A stretch of DNA of 64,000 bases from NCBI RefSeq assembly GCF_030272615.1, contig NC_081412.1:346086169-346150168 (forward strand), written 5' to 3'. Below, in pieces: positions 20,503 to 31,935 of the stretch (the stretch's first letter is position 1; the number at the start of each line of letters is the position of its first letter). The stretch comes from Cryptomeria japonica (lineage: Eukaryota > Streptophyta > Pinopsida > Cupressales > Cupressaceae). A model generated the notes under the pieces. It worked only from the letters and a program-made list of their open reading frames with translations, had not been told where the DNA came from and did not search any database. The position numbers and the translations under genes are program-made.

Positions 20503-20979
20503 CCTACATTAGATCAAAATTTTGTGTGAAGTTGGGACATCCTTGGTTCTCTTCATGAAAGCTATCCCTTTTACAATCCATAAATATATGAAATTCCCTC
20601 CTAATAACACTATTATAGTGATTAATCATAGCCTTTACCAATGCACAATGAATCATAGAAATTTTAATCTTGAATAATTTTGGCCTAAACAAATTGATCC
20701 CTTAAAGCCTCGAAACAACATCCTTTTCTTATATTATCAAAAATGGAAAAATGAAATGATAAATGGCCTTCAGTAAACCTAGAGCCTCCTCAAAATGGAC
20801 TTAGTCTTCTTCCTACTCCTTCTATTCCTCCTATATATGCCACAGTCCCACCTCCTACTTCCTATAAAGGAAAATGTTTGGCATCATGTATGTCTCAACC
20901 TATTGGGATTTCTTTCATTCCTCCTCCTATAAGGAAAGAAAATAAGCCTATATCAATTGATTCTCAACCTTCGTAAGTC
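20503..20979 (+). pseudogene. G1 protease, right part and following spacer
   Basis: Continuation of the interrupted protease: KLGHPWFSS, then IHKYMKFPPNNT-like coding with several stops and frame changes. GHPW corresponds to the GRPW that closes the protease in G2 and G3. No RT follows. The second half (20700-20979) has only broken coding-like sequence. Confidence 0.6.
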
Positions 20980-21516
20980 TTGACTAAAACTAAAAGGAAT
21001 TTTTGTGTGAGAGAACATCAACAGAGGCATTGTGCTAAGGTTCACGAGATTTCTTCCAAAACCATTTCCTCCCCAAAGACACCAAATATTGACTTGGTCT
21101 CATTTGTCCATCCTTTGCCTAACATTAGGGAGGAAGTTCAATTCAAAACACCTAAGTTAAAAATACTCAAGAAAAATTATGGTTCAACTTTCTTTCATGT
21201 TAAAGATCACATTTTTATTAATTTAGATGATGCTATGGATGATGATAATGATGTTCATGCTAATGATGATGATCCTAATGATTTTGATGATATGTATGAG
21301 CTTGTTGAGATTAATCATTGGTTATCTTCATATTTTTTAAAAGCATTAACCCTAGCTCCTAGTGAGAAACAAAGTGATTCATCATTAGAGCATGGTCCTT
21401 GTTTGGAACTTGTAGTATCTCCATCTACCATGCTTAATGTCACTCCTATTGCATCTTGTCGACCATCCTTAAATGATATTACGAAAGAGTGGGATGTAGA
21501 TGATATGCTTGACTAG
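20980..21516 (+). CDS. G1 acidic C-terminal ORF
   Basis: An open 178-codon frame (MTKTKRNFCVREHQQR...) ending at TAG 21514. It has an Asp/Asn-rich centre (DDAMDDDNDVHANDDDPND) followed by NHWLSSYFLKALTLAPSEK and the end KEWDVDDMLD. No known domain. It sits where pol would be in an autonomous element. Likely the end of the G1 polyprotein; function unknown. It is the only fully open ORF in G1. Confidence 0.6.
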   Translation: MTKTKRNFCVREHQQRHCAKVHEISSKTISSPKTPNIDLVSFVHPLPNIREEVQFKTPKLKILKKNYGSTFFHVKDHIFINLDDAMDDDNDVHANDDDPNDFDDMYELVEINHWLSSYFLKALTLAPSEKQSDSSLEHGPCLELVVSPSTMLNVTPIASCRPSLNDITKEWDVDDMLD

Positions 21517-21899
21517 CTTCATTCATGTCATGAATTCTCTTTTTGGTGTTTGTTTTTTCGTAATGTGCTTCCTCTGTGATGTGTTGCTTGATATGTTTTT
21601 TTTGTTATGTTAGGTTCTCTTTGGATGAACCTTGTTACTCCACTAGTGCAAGGTAATAAAGAGGTTGAATTTGTTGTGATATTCTTTTATTTGTATCTCA
21701 ATTCTTCTATATTTTGTCTATATGTTATATCGTACATGTGTTATTATTTATAAATGTGCTCATGTGTTGTCTACTTGGGGACAATGCAAAGCATTGAGAT
21801 ATTCTTTTTGGTCTCTTCCATGTTGGCTCAAAAAGACATTTGTTTGTTATCTCTTGTGCTTTTCTTCCTTTGTGTTTGTAGTTCCACTACCTTTGGGAG
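21517..21899 (+). other. G1 3' noncoding region, left part
   Basis: T-rich, with CTTGGGGACAATGCAAAGC near 21775. No gene seen. It is cut at 21899 by the Copia element and resumes at 29681. Confidence 0.6.
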
Positions 21900-22923
21900 T
21901 GTTTGTATTTTGGATATGTTGATATGGTTTTGTCATTGATGTCAACACTTGTCAACCTTATCAGCACTTGGAGATCTTTGGTTATGTTCATCGACAAGTC
22001 AGTGACTTATGCACAGTCACTGGTATTTGGTTCACCGACAGGTTATATTGTTCACCGGCACTAGGAATGACTTGGAGACTACTTGGTTATGTTGAAGACA
22101 TTATTTGATCACTTGGTTTTGGCGATTTGGTTATTGGTCTATTTGAGTTTGCATATTTGCTGTTACCGACAAATAGGTCCAGGTTATGCACTGACAAGCA
22201 TATCTATTCCAATCAGCACGACACGTTATAGAGATGATTTGTTATTATTGTAAATGCATTGAGCTGACATGATGCATCACTTATTGATTTATTTATTCTT
22301 AGTGAACCGACCTATTCAGTTGGTCTTAGGTTATGGTATAAATGTAAGATCTCATTTATGAGATTGATATGGGATAAGGAAAAAGATTGTAATAGGATAT
22401 ATACGAAAATAAGCAAAGCTATACACGCAGACATCATTTGAAGGTTGAAGGAAGTTTTTGTGAAGGCAATCAGAACTAAACTGGTACTAAATCCAACATA
22501 TGATGATGCTATTTTAAGAAGTACATTATCATTGGATTTAACCATCCAATTGTAGTCAGTGTGACTCCCATTTTGTGATTGAGCAGTGAGCTCTAGGCAG
22601 CTGGCCTTTCTGCATGTGCAGACTCCATATTGTATACACATACTATCTGTAGTAGTATCATTTGATTATGGGTAAGGCTTCCCACCGTGGTTTTTCCCCT
22701 TACAGGATTTCCACATACAAATATTTGTGTTATGTGTTGTGGATGTTATTGTCTTTTTGTTTCATGCATTAATCTTTACCGGTACTGCAATTAACTGATA
22801 AAATTGTCTACTGGCATAAAGTTTGGTTTACTAACATTAAGCATTAAGTTTTGGTTAAGTTAATTTTGGTTGAATTTATTGGACAACTGATTCACCCCCC
22901 CTCTCAGTTGTCTCCACCTAACA
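21900..22923 (+). repeat. Copia 5' LTR
   Basis: 1024 bp, starting TGTTTGTATTTTGGATATG and ending CACCTAACA. Includes TATAAAT at 22337-22343 and the CCGTGGTTTTTCCC and C-rich (CACCCCCCCTCTCAG) segments shared with other Copia-type LTRs here. The minus-strand 109-codon ORF inside is not a gene. Confidence 0.9.
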
Positions 22924-22925
22924 AT

Positions 22926-22937
22926 TGGTATCAGAGC
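22926..22937 (+). other. Copia primer-binding site
   Basis: TGGTATCAGAGC, complementary to the 3' end of plant initiator methionine tRNA, two bases after the LTR end. Confidence 0.9.
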
Positions 22938-22980
22938 ATAGTCCTCTTTTTGTAGAAGTTTAACAACTTGAGGAGATCCA

Positions 22981-24060
22981 ATGTCTTCTAACTATTTCAG
23001 GAAGGACAGTCTGAAACTTGATGGAACCAACTATGGCATATGGAAGATCAGGATGGAGACACATTTGAATTGCATTGGAAATGACATATGGGATGTTATA
23101 AAGAATGGTTATATTGCTCCTACTCAAGGTCAACCTAATCCACCTAACTTGGCTAAAGACGAGGAAAATGATTGCAAAGCAAGAGAAGCACTTTTGAGCA
23201 CATTATCAGATCAACAAGTCATGGGATTATGAGATAGATCTACTGATAAATATATTTAGGAAAAATTGGAAACATTGAATGAAGGAGATTCCACAGTCAA
23301 AATTGCAAACCTTGAATGCTTCCGGGTCAGGTATGAAAATATGAAAATGGAAGAAGATGAAAGAATTTCCGCTTTTATGGAAAGAGTAAATGAAATTGTT
23401 TTGGGTATACAATGTTGTGGAGGAACCTTAAGTGAAGATGAGATTGTTTCTAAAGTTTTAAGAGCATTGCCACCGGCATATAAAATAAAAGTTACTGCTA
23501 TAAATTAATTAAGAACAATGCCTAATGCATCAATGTCTAGAGATACCTTGGTTGGAAAACTTTTAGCTTTTGAACTTGAGGAATTTGGTCCTGTTGCTAC
23601 TATTAAGATAGATCTAGCTTTCAAAGTATCATCATCATCATCTACAGTATCATCATCATCATCTGAGAAATCTATTTGGAAAGCCTTTTACGCAAGAGAA
23701 TTTGAAGAAATCAAGAAGGAGAATGAAGAACTGGAAGAGCTTGAAGCACTATTTGCAAGGAAAATGCCTAAAGGTCCAGTTGGAAGTAAGTATGAAGGTA
23801 AAGCACCATTTAAATGTTTTAACCTTAATAATATTGGTCATATGGCTTCTAGATGTCCTGATAGACATGCAAGACTAAGAGAAGAAGCTAAAATAATATA
23901 TAAGCCTAACCCTGATTATAAGAGATACAAGTTTAAGAAGAATAGAGACAAATCTTGTTATTATGCTGATGAAGGAGTTACTGATGATTCTGATGAGGAT
24001 CTGACAGACAATGGAAGGGATTTTGTTGCTATAATAGAAGATCAACCAACACCTACTGTT
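22981..24060 (+). pseudogene. Copia gag
   Basis: Begins MSSNYFRKDSLKLDGTNYGI, the usual Copia gag start. Same frame throughout with stops at 23230 (TGA), 23257 (TAG) and 23506 (TAA). The capsid-like part contains WKIRMETHL and ALPPAYKIKV. Zinc knuckle near 23815: CFNLNNIGHMASRC, where the second Cys is Leu, so zinc binding is doubtful. A Ser-rich linker with TCATCA repeats lies at 23625-23665. Confidence 0.85.
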
Positions 24061-24753
24061 CAACAGGTAGAGCAGGCCCTGGTAGCTAAAGTTGAAGATA
24101 AGGATGAATGGATCATTGATTCAGGATGTTCACATGACATGACTGGTGATAAGAGTAAACTCTTAACCTTTCAGGATTACAATGGAGGTCTAGTGAGATT
24201 TGGAGATGATAAAGCTTGTATGATTAAAGGAAAAGGAACTATATCTTTTGATGGTAAGCACAATGCTGATAATGTTTACTATGTAGAAGGTTTGAAGCAT
24301 AATATTTTGAGTGTTGGTCAATTAGTTGAGAAAGGATTTCAGTTACAATTCAAGAATGGTAAATGCAAAATCTTAAACAAAATTGGTTTGGAAATTGCAA
24401 CCGGTAATCAGACTAGATGTAATATCTTTCATTTGAACAACAATGAGAAAGCATGTTTGATTGCACATATTGATGAAAGTTGGTTATGGAAAAAGAGACT
24501 TTGTCATGTAAATTTTGATTGCATTGTGAAAATCAGTACAACTAAGGCAGTAAGAGATTTACTTAAGATTGTTAAACCTCACAATCCGGTATGTAAGGAA
24601 TGTCAATTTGGAAAGCAAGTTAGAGCAACTTTCAAGAGTATTCCAGAGAAGTCTAACAATCTTCTTGATTTAATTCATACTGATTTATGTGGTCCAACAA
24701 GAACTCGAAGTATACAAGGAGATATGTATTTTATGCTAATCATTGATGACTAT
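24061..24753 (+). pseudogene. Copia protease and first part of integrase
   Basis: Protease active site WIIDSGCSHDMTGD (about 24109-24150). Then the pre-integrase segment WLWKKRLCHVNFDCI...CKECQFGKQ with the H-C-C zinc ligands and the core start LDLIHTDLCGPTRTRS with the first catalytic Asp. Open until MLIIDDY at 24753, where the solo LTR begins. Confidence 0.88.
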
Positions 24754-25902
24754 TGTTACTACTTATCAAATTGCCATTAGTTTCATATCCAAAGTCATAC
24801 TATATATTCTAGTCGGTTAGTATTACCGAATCATGCAGTCGGTACACTCAGAAAAGTCGGTATGAACAGTCTAGTCGGTTACAGAAGAAAGCAGTCACAG
24901 AACGCAGTATTCACCGAGCTGTTTACCGAGTAAAGTTTCATGGCTATCGAGTGGTAAAGTTAACTCACCGAGTTGATATTCACTGAGTGAAACATTTTAC
25001 TAGATACATTGAACCTGGACATGCACATGAAAGCGTGTTACAACATCGAGGCACATCTAACCATTTTTTGCATTGGGAATTGCACTATGAGATTGTGTAT
25101 GATTACAAGGTCAATCTAACCAATGAGATATTTTGTTTAGTTATTCATTCGAAGAATCATTTGTAAGATCGAAGCAATGAATCAGATCACCGCTGTAAGA
25201 GATCTATTTATATAGCATGATTCTGGGGTTAGATATGAGATGCAATACGAGATAACAGAGTGTATGCATGAAGGAAGACTGTTACAGAGACACAGAGAGG
25301 TCACCGAGAAGGTTATCAGTGAACAGTCGAAGAACATAGTAAACAGAAGGGTTTACTAAGTTTCATTATGGGTTACTGAGGTATGCTACAAGCTAGGTAA
25401 TCTTATTCAGAGCACATAGAATCTGCTTCAGCATTTCAGATGTAAAGTTGTAGATATTTGTAATGATTTTATTTTAATATTTTGAAGTTGTAAGAGGAAC
25501 CTTTAATAGGGTAAAAAGACTCTAACCAAGTCTATAAATTGTAAATCCTTTAACCAGGTGCTACACTTATATAGTGTTGTAAAAATCCTTTAGTAAGGTA
25601 GATCTAACTGATCTTGATACTCCTAACTGGGTAAGCTATTAGAAATAGCTAAATGTAGCTCTAACCGAGAATTCTTTATTATTGTAGTAGTGAAGTTATG
25701 GGTGCCATCCCCACCACAGTTTTTCTCTCTAACCAAGAGTTTCTGCGTGACCAAAATATATGTGTTATGGAGTGAATCATGTATGATTGTTATCTGTTGA
25801 TTATAGTTTTATTTTATGTTACTGCACTATTCTGTCTATGCATAACAGTAGGGTTATTATCAGAGAAAATTTTTGGAGTACTGATTCACCCCTCCCCTCT
25901 CA
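24754..25902 (+). mobile_element. Solo LTR inside the Copia integrase
   Basis: About 1.15 kb, starting TGTTACTACTTATC and ending in CACCCCTCCCCTCTCA, a C-rich end like the other Copia-type LTRs. Rich in CACCGAG/GTCGGT words. Removing it brings the integrase together in a conserved order (IIDDY before, RMCWVTFLREKS after). I see no clear 5-bp duplication (ACTAT left, GTAGA right), so the ends are good to a few bases only. The short ORF across its right end is not a gene. Confidence 0.75.
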
Positions 25903-25904
25903 GT

Positions 25905-26730
25905 AGAATGTGTTGGGTTACTTTTCTGAGGGAGAAATCTGAAGCATTTGGGAAATTCAAACTATTCAAGGTGATGGTAGAAAATGAAACTAGCAAGAAA
26001 ATCAAATGTTTGAGATCAGATCAAGGAGGTGAGTTCACATCTAAGGAATTTAATACATTCTATGAAATGAATGGGATCAGAAGACAGTTATCAGCACCTT
26101 GGACACCCCAACAGAATGGAGTTGTTGAAAGGAAAAATTGAACTATCTTAGATGCAGCCAAAACTATGATATCAAAAGCAAATCTACCTCATATAAACTG
26201 GAGAGAAGCGGTCCATACAATAGTTTATACATTCAACAGAGTTCACATCAAAGGTGAAACCGGTAAGACCCCTCATGAACTATGGTTTGGAAATACTCCT
26301 ACTCTTAAATATTTTAGAATATTTGGAAGTAAATGCTATATTAGAAGGGATGAGTATATTGGCAAATTTGATCCTAGAAGTGATGAAGGAATATTTATTG
26401 ATTATTCATCTAAGAGAAAGACATATAGATGTTTTAACAAAAGATTGCAGAAAATTGTTGAGAGTGCAAATGTGAAGATTGATGAACAGTTTAGAGGAAA
26501 TTCAAGGTACATGGACTCTGAACCAAAAATAGAGATAATCACAAATGAACCTACAATGAGTACACTGGTACAAAATATTGATCTAGTTACATCGGCATCA
26601 TCTGAGGATTCAACAGTTATTGAAGAACAACAACAAGTAAAAACACCTCGGTATATAAGATTGAATCACTCTGAAGATCAGATAATTGGAAACAAATTTC
26701 AAGGAGTTATGACTAGAGGAAGCTTGTAAA
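25905..26730 (+). pseudogene. Copia integrase, second part
   Basis: Resumes with RMCWVTFLREKSEAF. It contains LRSDQGGEFTSKEF (second Asp), APWTPQQNGVVERKN (catalytic Glu) and then a TGA at 26139-26141 at an expected Arg. After it, the frame continues with HELWFGNTPTLKYFRIFGSK. TAA at 26727. Confidence 0.88.
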
Positions 26731-28295
26731 ATGAAGAGGTATGTCTTATTTCTCAAATTGAACCTACATCAATTAATGAGGCATGTGAAGATAAGTATTG
26801 GATTAAAGCTATGGAAGATGAATTGGAACAAATTGAAAGAAATAACACTTGGTCATTAGTTCCCCGACCTAAAGACAAAAATGTAATTAGAACTAAATGG
26901 GTTTTCAGAAATAAACTTAATGAAGATGGCAAGGTAATTAGAAACAAAGCAAGTTTATTGTGTAAGGGATATTCACAGAAAGAAGGAATTGATTACAATG
27001 AAACCTTTGCACTGGTAGCTAGAATTGAGGTAGTCAGATTTTTATTGGCTTTTGTAGCATACAAGAACTATAAAGTATATCAAATGGATGTTAAATGTGC
27101 ATTTCTGAATGGAGATCTTGAAGAAGAAGTTTATATTGAACAACCTGATGGATTTTCTTTGACAGTTAACAAAGACATGGTTTGCAGGTTAAGGAAAGCT
27201 TTATATGGACTAAAACAAGCTCTTAGAGCTTGGTATGCTAGATTGGACAAATATCTTTTGAAGCTTGGATACACTAAAGGTAATGCTGACAACAATCTAT
27301 ACTATAAAGTGACTAATGATGATATCTTGGTTGTTGAAGTTTTTGTTGATGATATAATCTTTGGAGGAGAAGATGGATTGTGTAAAGACTTTTCTAGCAA
27401 AATGCAACAAGAATTTGAAATGTCTATGATTGGAGAGATAAAATTCTTTTTAGGATTGCAAATTTCACAGACTAATAAAGGTATATTCCTATGTCAATCT
27501 AAGTACTTGAAGGAATTACTAAAGAAATTTGGCATGGAAAACTCTAAACCGGTAAGCACACCTATGACTACAACTGATAAACTATCTTTGAAGGATGAAT
27601 CAACACATGTTAATCCAACTAGATACAAGTCTATGATAGGAGGTTTACTGTATTTGACACAAAAAAGACCTGATATTATGAATGCAGTATGTATTGTTTC
27701 AAGATTTCAGAGTAATCCTAAAGAAAATCATGAATCAGCAGTAAAAAGGATTTTTCGGTACCTACAAGGCACTACACATCTTGGTTTATGGTATCCTATA
27801 GATGAAAATTTTAATTTATGTGCATACACAGATGCTAATTGGGTAGGAGATGTAGATGACAGAAAAAGCACCACCGACGGAGCATTTTTTCTTGGTGGCA
27901 GACTAATTTCATGGTTGAGCAAGAAACAGAGTTGTACATCACTATCAACAACATAATCAAAATATGTTGCAGCAACAACTAATTGTACACAGGTATTATG
28001 GATCAAACAAATGTTGAAGGACATAAAGGTAAAATGCAAGGAACCTATAACTATTTACTGTGATAATATGGCAGCAATTGATATATCAAAGAACCCGATA
28101 TTTCATTCAAAGACTAAACATGTTTCTATCAAATTCAATTTTCTAAAAGAGAATGTTGAAGCAAAAGAAGTAAAATTGGTTTATGTGAATACTAAAGAGC
28201 AGATTGCAGATATTTTCACTAAGCATTTGCCTAAGGAGACTTCTGAATATCTCAGAGAGCAGCTTGGAGTCCTACCCCCACCGGTAGAGACTTAG
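26731..28295 (+). pseudogene. Copia reverse transcriptase and RNase H
   Basis: Same frame as the integrase part. RT: NTWSLVPRPKDKNVI, KWVFRNKLNEDGKV, YQMDVKCAFLNGDLEEEVYI, GLKQALRAWY and catalytic FVDD at 27342-27353. RNase H: AYTDANWVGDVDDRKSTTD, then a TAA at 27954-27956 where TEAEY is expected, YCDNMAAIDI, TKHVSIKFNFLKE and the end KHLPKE. Stop at 28293. It makes and trims the DNA copy. Confidence 0.9.
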
Positions 28296-28651
28296 ACAGT
28301 TGATGTTTGTCATCAACCGACAAAAATTAATAGAGAAATTTTATTCCAGCTTTGATGAGGAGAGCTACTTCTCAGGGGGAGTAGTTGGTATTTTGTAATG
28401 AATTGGTATTTTGTATTTGGTTTTGTATTGCTTTGGAATTTGATGTCAAAGGGGGAGAGATATTATGGAAATTTTTTTTTGGGAGAGATATCTTTTGGGA
28501 GAAATCATTCCTAGGGGAGAGAAATTATGTATTTTGATTTCTGGTTAATGATCTCTCTGGGAGATTGTTGGTTTTTGGTTTTTGGCATTTCTGTTTTGGC
28601 ACTTTGATGGTTTTTCCATCTTGTGTTGCCATCAATGCCAAAGGGGGAGAT
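28296..28651 (+). other. Copia 3' noncoding region with repeated purine tracts
   Basis: No gene. Three AAGGGGGAGA/AGGGGAGA tracts (about 28449, 28513, 28641), the last directly before the LTR and so the functional polypurine tract. The first, in GATGTCAAAGGGGGAGAGAT, is nearly identical to the last (CAATGCCAAAGGGGGAGAT). Confidence 0.7.
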
Positions 28652-29680
28652 TATTGGTATTTTGGATATGTTGATATGGTTTTGTCATTGATGTCAACAC
28701 TTGTCAACACTTGTCAACCTTATTAGCACTTGGAGATCTTTGGTTATGTTCACCGAGTGACTTATGCAGAGTCATCGGTATTTGGTTCACCGATAGTTTA
28801 TATTGTTCACCGACACTTGGAATGACTTGGAGACTACTCGGTTATGTCAAAGACATTATTTGATCACTTGGTTTTGGCGATCTGGTTATTGGCCTATTCG
28901 GGTTTGCATATTTGTTGTTACTGACAAATAGGTCCAAGTTATGCACTGGCAAGCATATCTATTCCAGATCAGCATGACATGTTATAGAGATGATTTGTTA
29001 TTATTGTAAATGCATTGAGCTGACATGATGCATTGCTTATTGATTTATTTATTCTTAGTGAGCCAACCTATTCAATTGGTCTTAGGTTATGGTATAAATG
29101 TAAGATCTCATTTATGAGATTGATATGGGATAAGGAGAAGGATTGTAATAGGATATATGCAAAAATAAGCAGAGCTATACACGCAGTCATCATGTGAAGG
29201 TTGAAGGAAGGTTTTTGTGAAGGCAATCAGAATTAAACCGGTACTGAATCCAACATATGAAGATGCTATTTTAAGCAGTACATTATCATTGGATTTAACC
29301 ATCCAATTGTAGTTAGTGTGACTCCTATTTTGTGATTGAGCAGTGAGCTCTAGGCAGCTGGCCTTTTTGCATGTGCAGACTCCATATTGTATACACATAC
29401 TATCTATAGTAGTATCATTTAATTGTGGGTAAGGCTTCCCACTGTGGTTTTTCCCCTTACAGGGTTTCCATGTACAAATATCTATGTTGTGTTGTGGATG
29501 TTATTGTCTTTTTGTTTCATGCATTAATCTTTATCGGTGCTGCAATTAACTGATAAAACTGTCTACTGGCATAAAGTTTGGTTTACCGGGATTAAGCATT
29601 AAGTTTTGGTTAAGTTAATTTTGGTTGAATTTATTGGACAACTGATTCACCCCCCTCTCAGTTGTCTCCAAGACCTAACA
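28652..29680 (+). repeat. Copia 3' LTR
   Basis: 1029 bp, starting TATTGGTATTTTGG (TG mutated to TA) and ending AGACCTAACA. It has a tandem GTCAACACTT(GTCAACACTT) duplication near 28697. TATAAAT at 29093-29099. Confidence 0.9.
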
Positions 29681-30257
29681 AGGAGATGAGGTCAATTCAA
29701 TACAATTATTTTTGATATACATTATTTATCACAAATGCATTACTAAACTCAGAGTCAGTGGATCCCTTATGTGTTTTTTCCTATATATTTTGTGATCATT
29801 CTATTTGATTTTTCCTTTCTTGAGGGCATCTCATTGTGATAATGTGCTTGTCTTTTGGATGCATGCTCCCTTAAAGAAACTACTCTTGATAAGGCGTATG
29901 AAATCACTTTAATGTGGGGGCATACACTCCACTCAACATTACACTTTATGTACACACCAATGACATGATTTCAATATTCAGGTTACTTTGCAAACTAAGC
30001 CCTTTTCTTTGTAATTTATTATTTTATTTTTCATGACTCATAGTAAGCAAATCGTACTAGGCGAGTATAGTCATGTTCTCTTTCCCTTTCATGTGTTGTC
30101 CCTTTTATCTTGATATTAGAGTAGTAAGATCCTAAAGTCTCCGGGGGCTTGGTGTGTCTTGTCTCTTTGGTATCTTGGTGAATTTTTTTCAATGTTACTT
30201 TGTACTTTATCGTGAGTATGGTTGTAGTCTCATACTCCCACTAAAGTGGGAGCTAAA
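29681..30257 (+). other. G1 3' noncoding region, right part
   Basis: Continuation of 21517-21899 after the Copia insertion. No ORF of note. Ends in ACTAAAGTGGGAGCTAAA, a weak purine-rich tract placed directly before the LTR. Confidence 0.65.
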
Positions 30258-31497
30258 TGTAGCATTGCAAATTATATCTGCATACAATTTCATACTCACC
30301 TAGACCTCACCTTGGCATTTTTTTTTCGATGCCTGATTATTGCTTTGATTCTACTCACACCTCCCACAAAGCTGCATTTTCACTTTCTCTTTAGTCTATT
30401 CTCCAAATATGAGTCTTGATTCTTAGGACCATGGCTCCAAAGTGCCTTGGTGCTCTCAATAAGGACCTGAATTTGGTCCTCACAATGATCACTTCAAGTG
30501 GGCATAAATTTAGGTCCCATGTTAGCCTACTCTGAAAATTAAAATAGTTTTTGGATGGTTGAGTATAAAAGGAGGCCTGCCCCTCTCATTTGACACATAA
30601 CGATGTCTAAGAACCTCAATCAAGATTTCAAATTAAATTCAAGTGAGAAAGCAATCAATCATTGAAGGAGAAGATTAGTCAGATTCAAGAATTCGAGATG
30701 GCATCCATGATCAAATTTCCATGAAGATATTTCATATGACATCCTAAAACCCTTGTGTGAGGATTCGAGCAAGATTTATCAAGGCACACACTTCAATTAC
30801 AAGCGTTCAATTTCAAATCTATCTTTTACCTCAAAATAAAAGCATCTTGTTGCAGTTCAATTCTATTACCTTTACAATTATCATTTCAATTTCAAGGTTA
30901 ATTCTTGAACCAGGGTTTGAACCAAGGCAAACCCCTATCCACAACCCCTTTTCCTCTCTTTTTGTGTGCAAAAAATTGATTTAGGAGCTGCAATTGAAGA
31001 TTTTGATAGAGTTGATGGTGATGAACATATTCAAATTTTGAATAAGCAAAAAGCAGAGGACTAGGGTGACCTACCACCGTGTTCTCAAGAATTTTGTTCA
31101 ATCTTCCAATAGTGGATCCAGTGTGTCTTCTTGATCCAAAAAAGATCTCACTTGACTGTCCAAGATTTATAAGACCAGGGTGACCTACCACTACAATCTT
31201 GACAATTCTGATTGAATTTCTAGCAATAGGTTCTGATCCTCTTCTTATGCTCAGATCCTCGTTTGTGACTCTATCTAACATCTGCAACACTCTGTTATTG
31301 TTGTTTTGCTTCAATTATCCATTGCTTTGCTCAAAACTTCACAATTTGCATGCAATCTCAACTCAAATTAGGGGGAGGCAAACAATCAAGTAGATCTGAT
31401 CAGAATATCAACCCTTTTGCTAATTGAATTGTGTCTAGATCTATTGGATTTACCTGTCTTTTAATGCAATGGTCTATTAGGTAAGATTAGTGATTTT
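30258..31497 (+). repeat. G1 3' LTR, main part
   Basis: Starts TGTAGCATTGCAAATTATATC. TATA box TATAAAAG at 30564-30571. It matches the minus-strand LTR at 62490-63756 along its length (e.g. ACATCCTAAAACCCTTGTG; TTTCAATTTCAAGGTTAATT; AAGGCAAACCCC). LINE1 cuts it at 31497; the last part is at 59071 to about 59102. Confidence 0.85.
31483..31497. repeat. LINE1 target-site duplication, left
   Basis: AAGATTAGTGATTTT, repeated exactly at 59056-59070. The following T run (to 31503) is the poly(A) end of the minus-strand LINE. Confidence 0.88.
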
Positions 31498-31935
31498 TTT
31501 TTTGGGTCGATAATAAGTTTTTATTTTATTAATATATAGTAATAAGATATACATATGATTTAGATCAGAGCTTCATTCATGGCTAGATGCTTCAAAAACA
31601 ACCCAAAAGACCAGAAGCTCATAAACCATCCTGCTAAATAATGTCTACCCTAGCCACCATTACAAACCAAAATCTTTGTTGTTCAAACTAGAGAGGGAAA
31701 CCCTAAATCAAAGAGGACTAAATTCAGTCCATCTACCTACAGGCATTACAATACATAAGAATTTACAAACATTGATAAAAGACTTAAAACCCCTTATGCT
31801 TTTTAGCAAGCCTAAAAACCACCTTGAACTATAAACTTATAATTTTGCAAAATAGTCTACTTCAAATTTAAAAATTGTAGACTGCGACAAAAACCTCCTT
31901 CACCCTGCATTGTCTTGTGATTTTCATGGGTCCTT

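Larger units (their letters stand above)
21900..29680 (+). mobile_element. Ty1/Copia element inserted in G1
   Basis: LTRs at 21900-22923 and 28652-29680, with TGGTATCAGAGC primer site at 22926 (the usual initiator-methionine tRNA match of plant Copia). One gag-pol in the order gag, protease, integrase, RT, RNase H, and an AAGGGGGAGA purine tract before the 3' LTR. Flanking GGGAG (21895-21899) and AGGAG (29681-29685) match at 4 of 5. By eye the LTRs differ by several percent, mostly C/T and G/A, so it is clearly older than G2. A solo LTR interrupts its integrase. Confidence 0.92.

Noticed and set aside
22312-22641. Minus-strand ORFs in both Copia LTRs (22312-22641, 29108-29398)
   Set aside because: They overlap the TATA region and end region of the LTRs, opposite to the element, and differ in length between the two copies.
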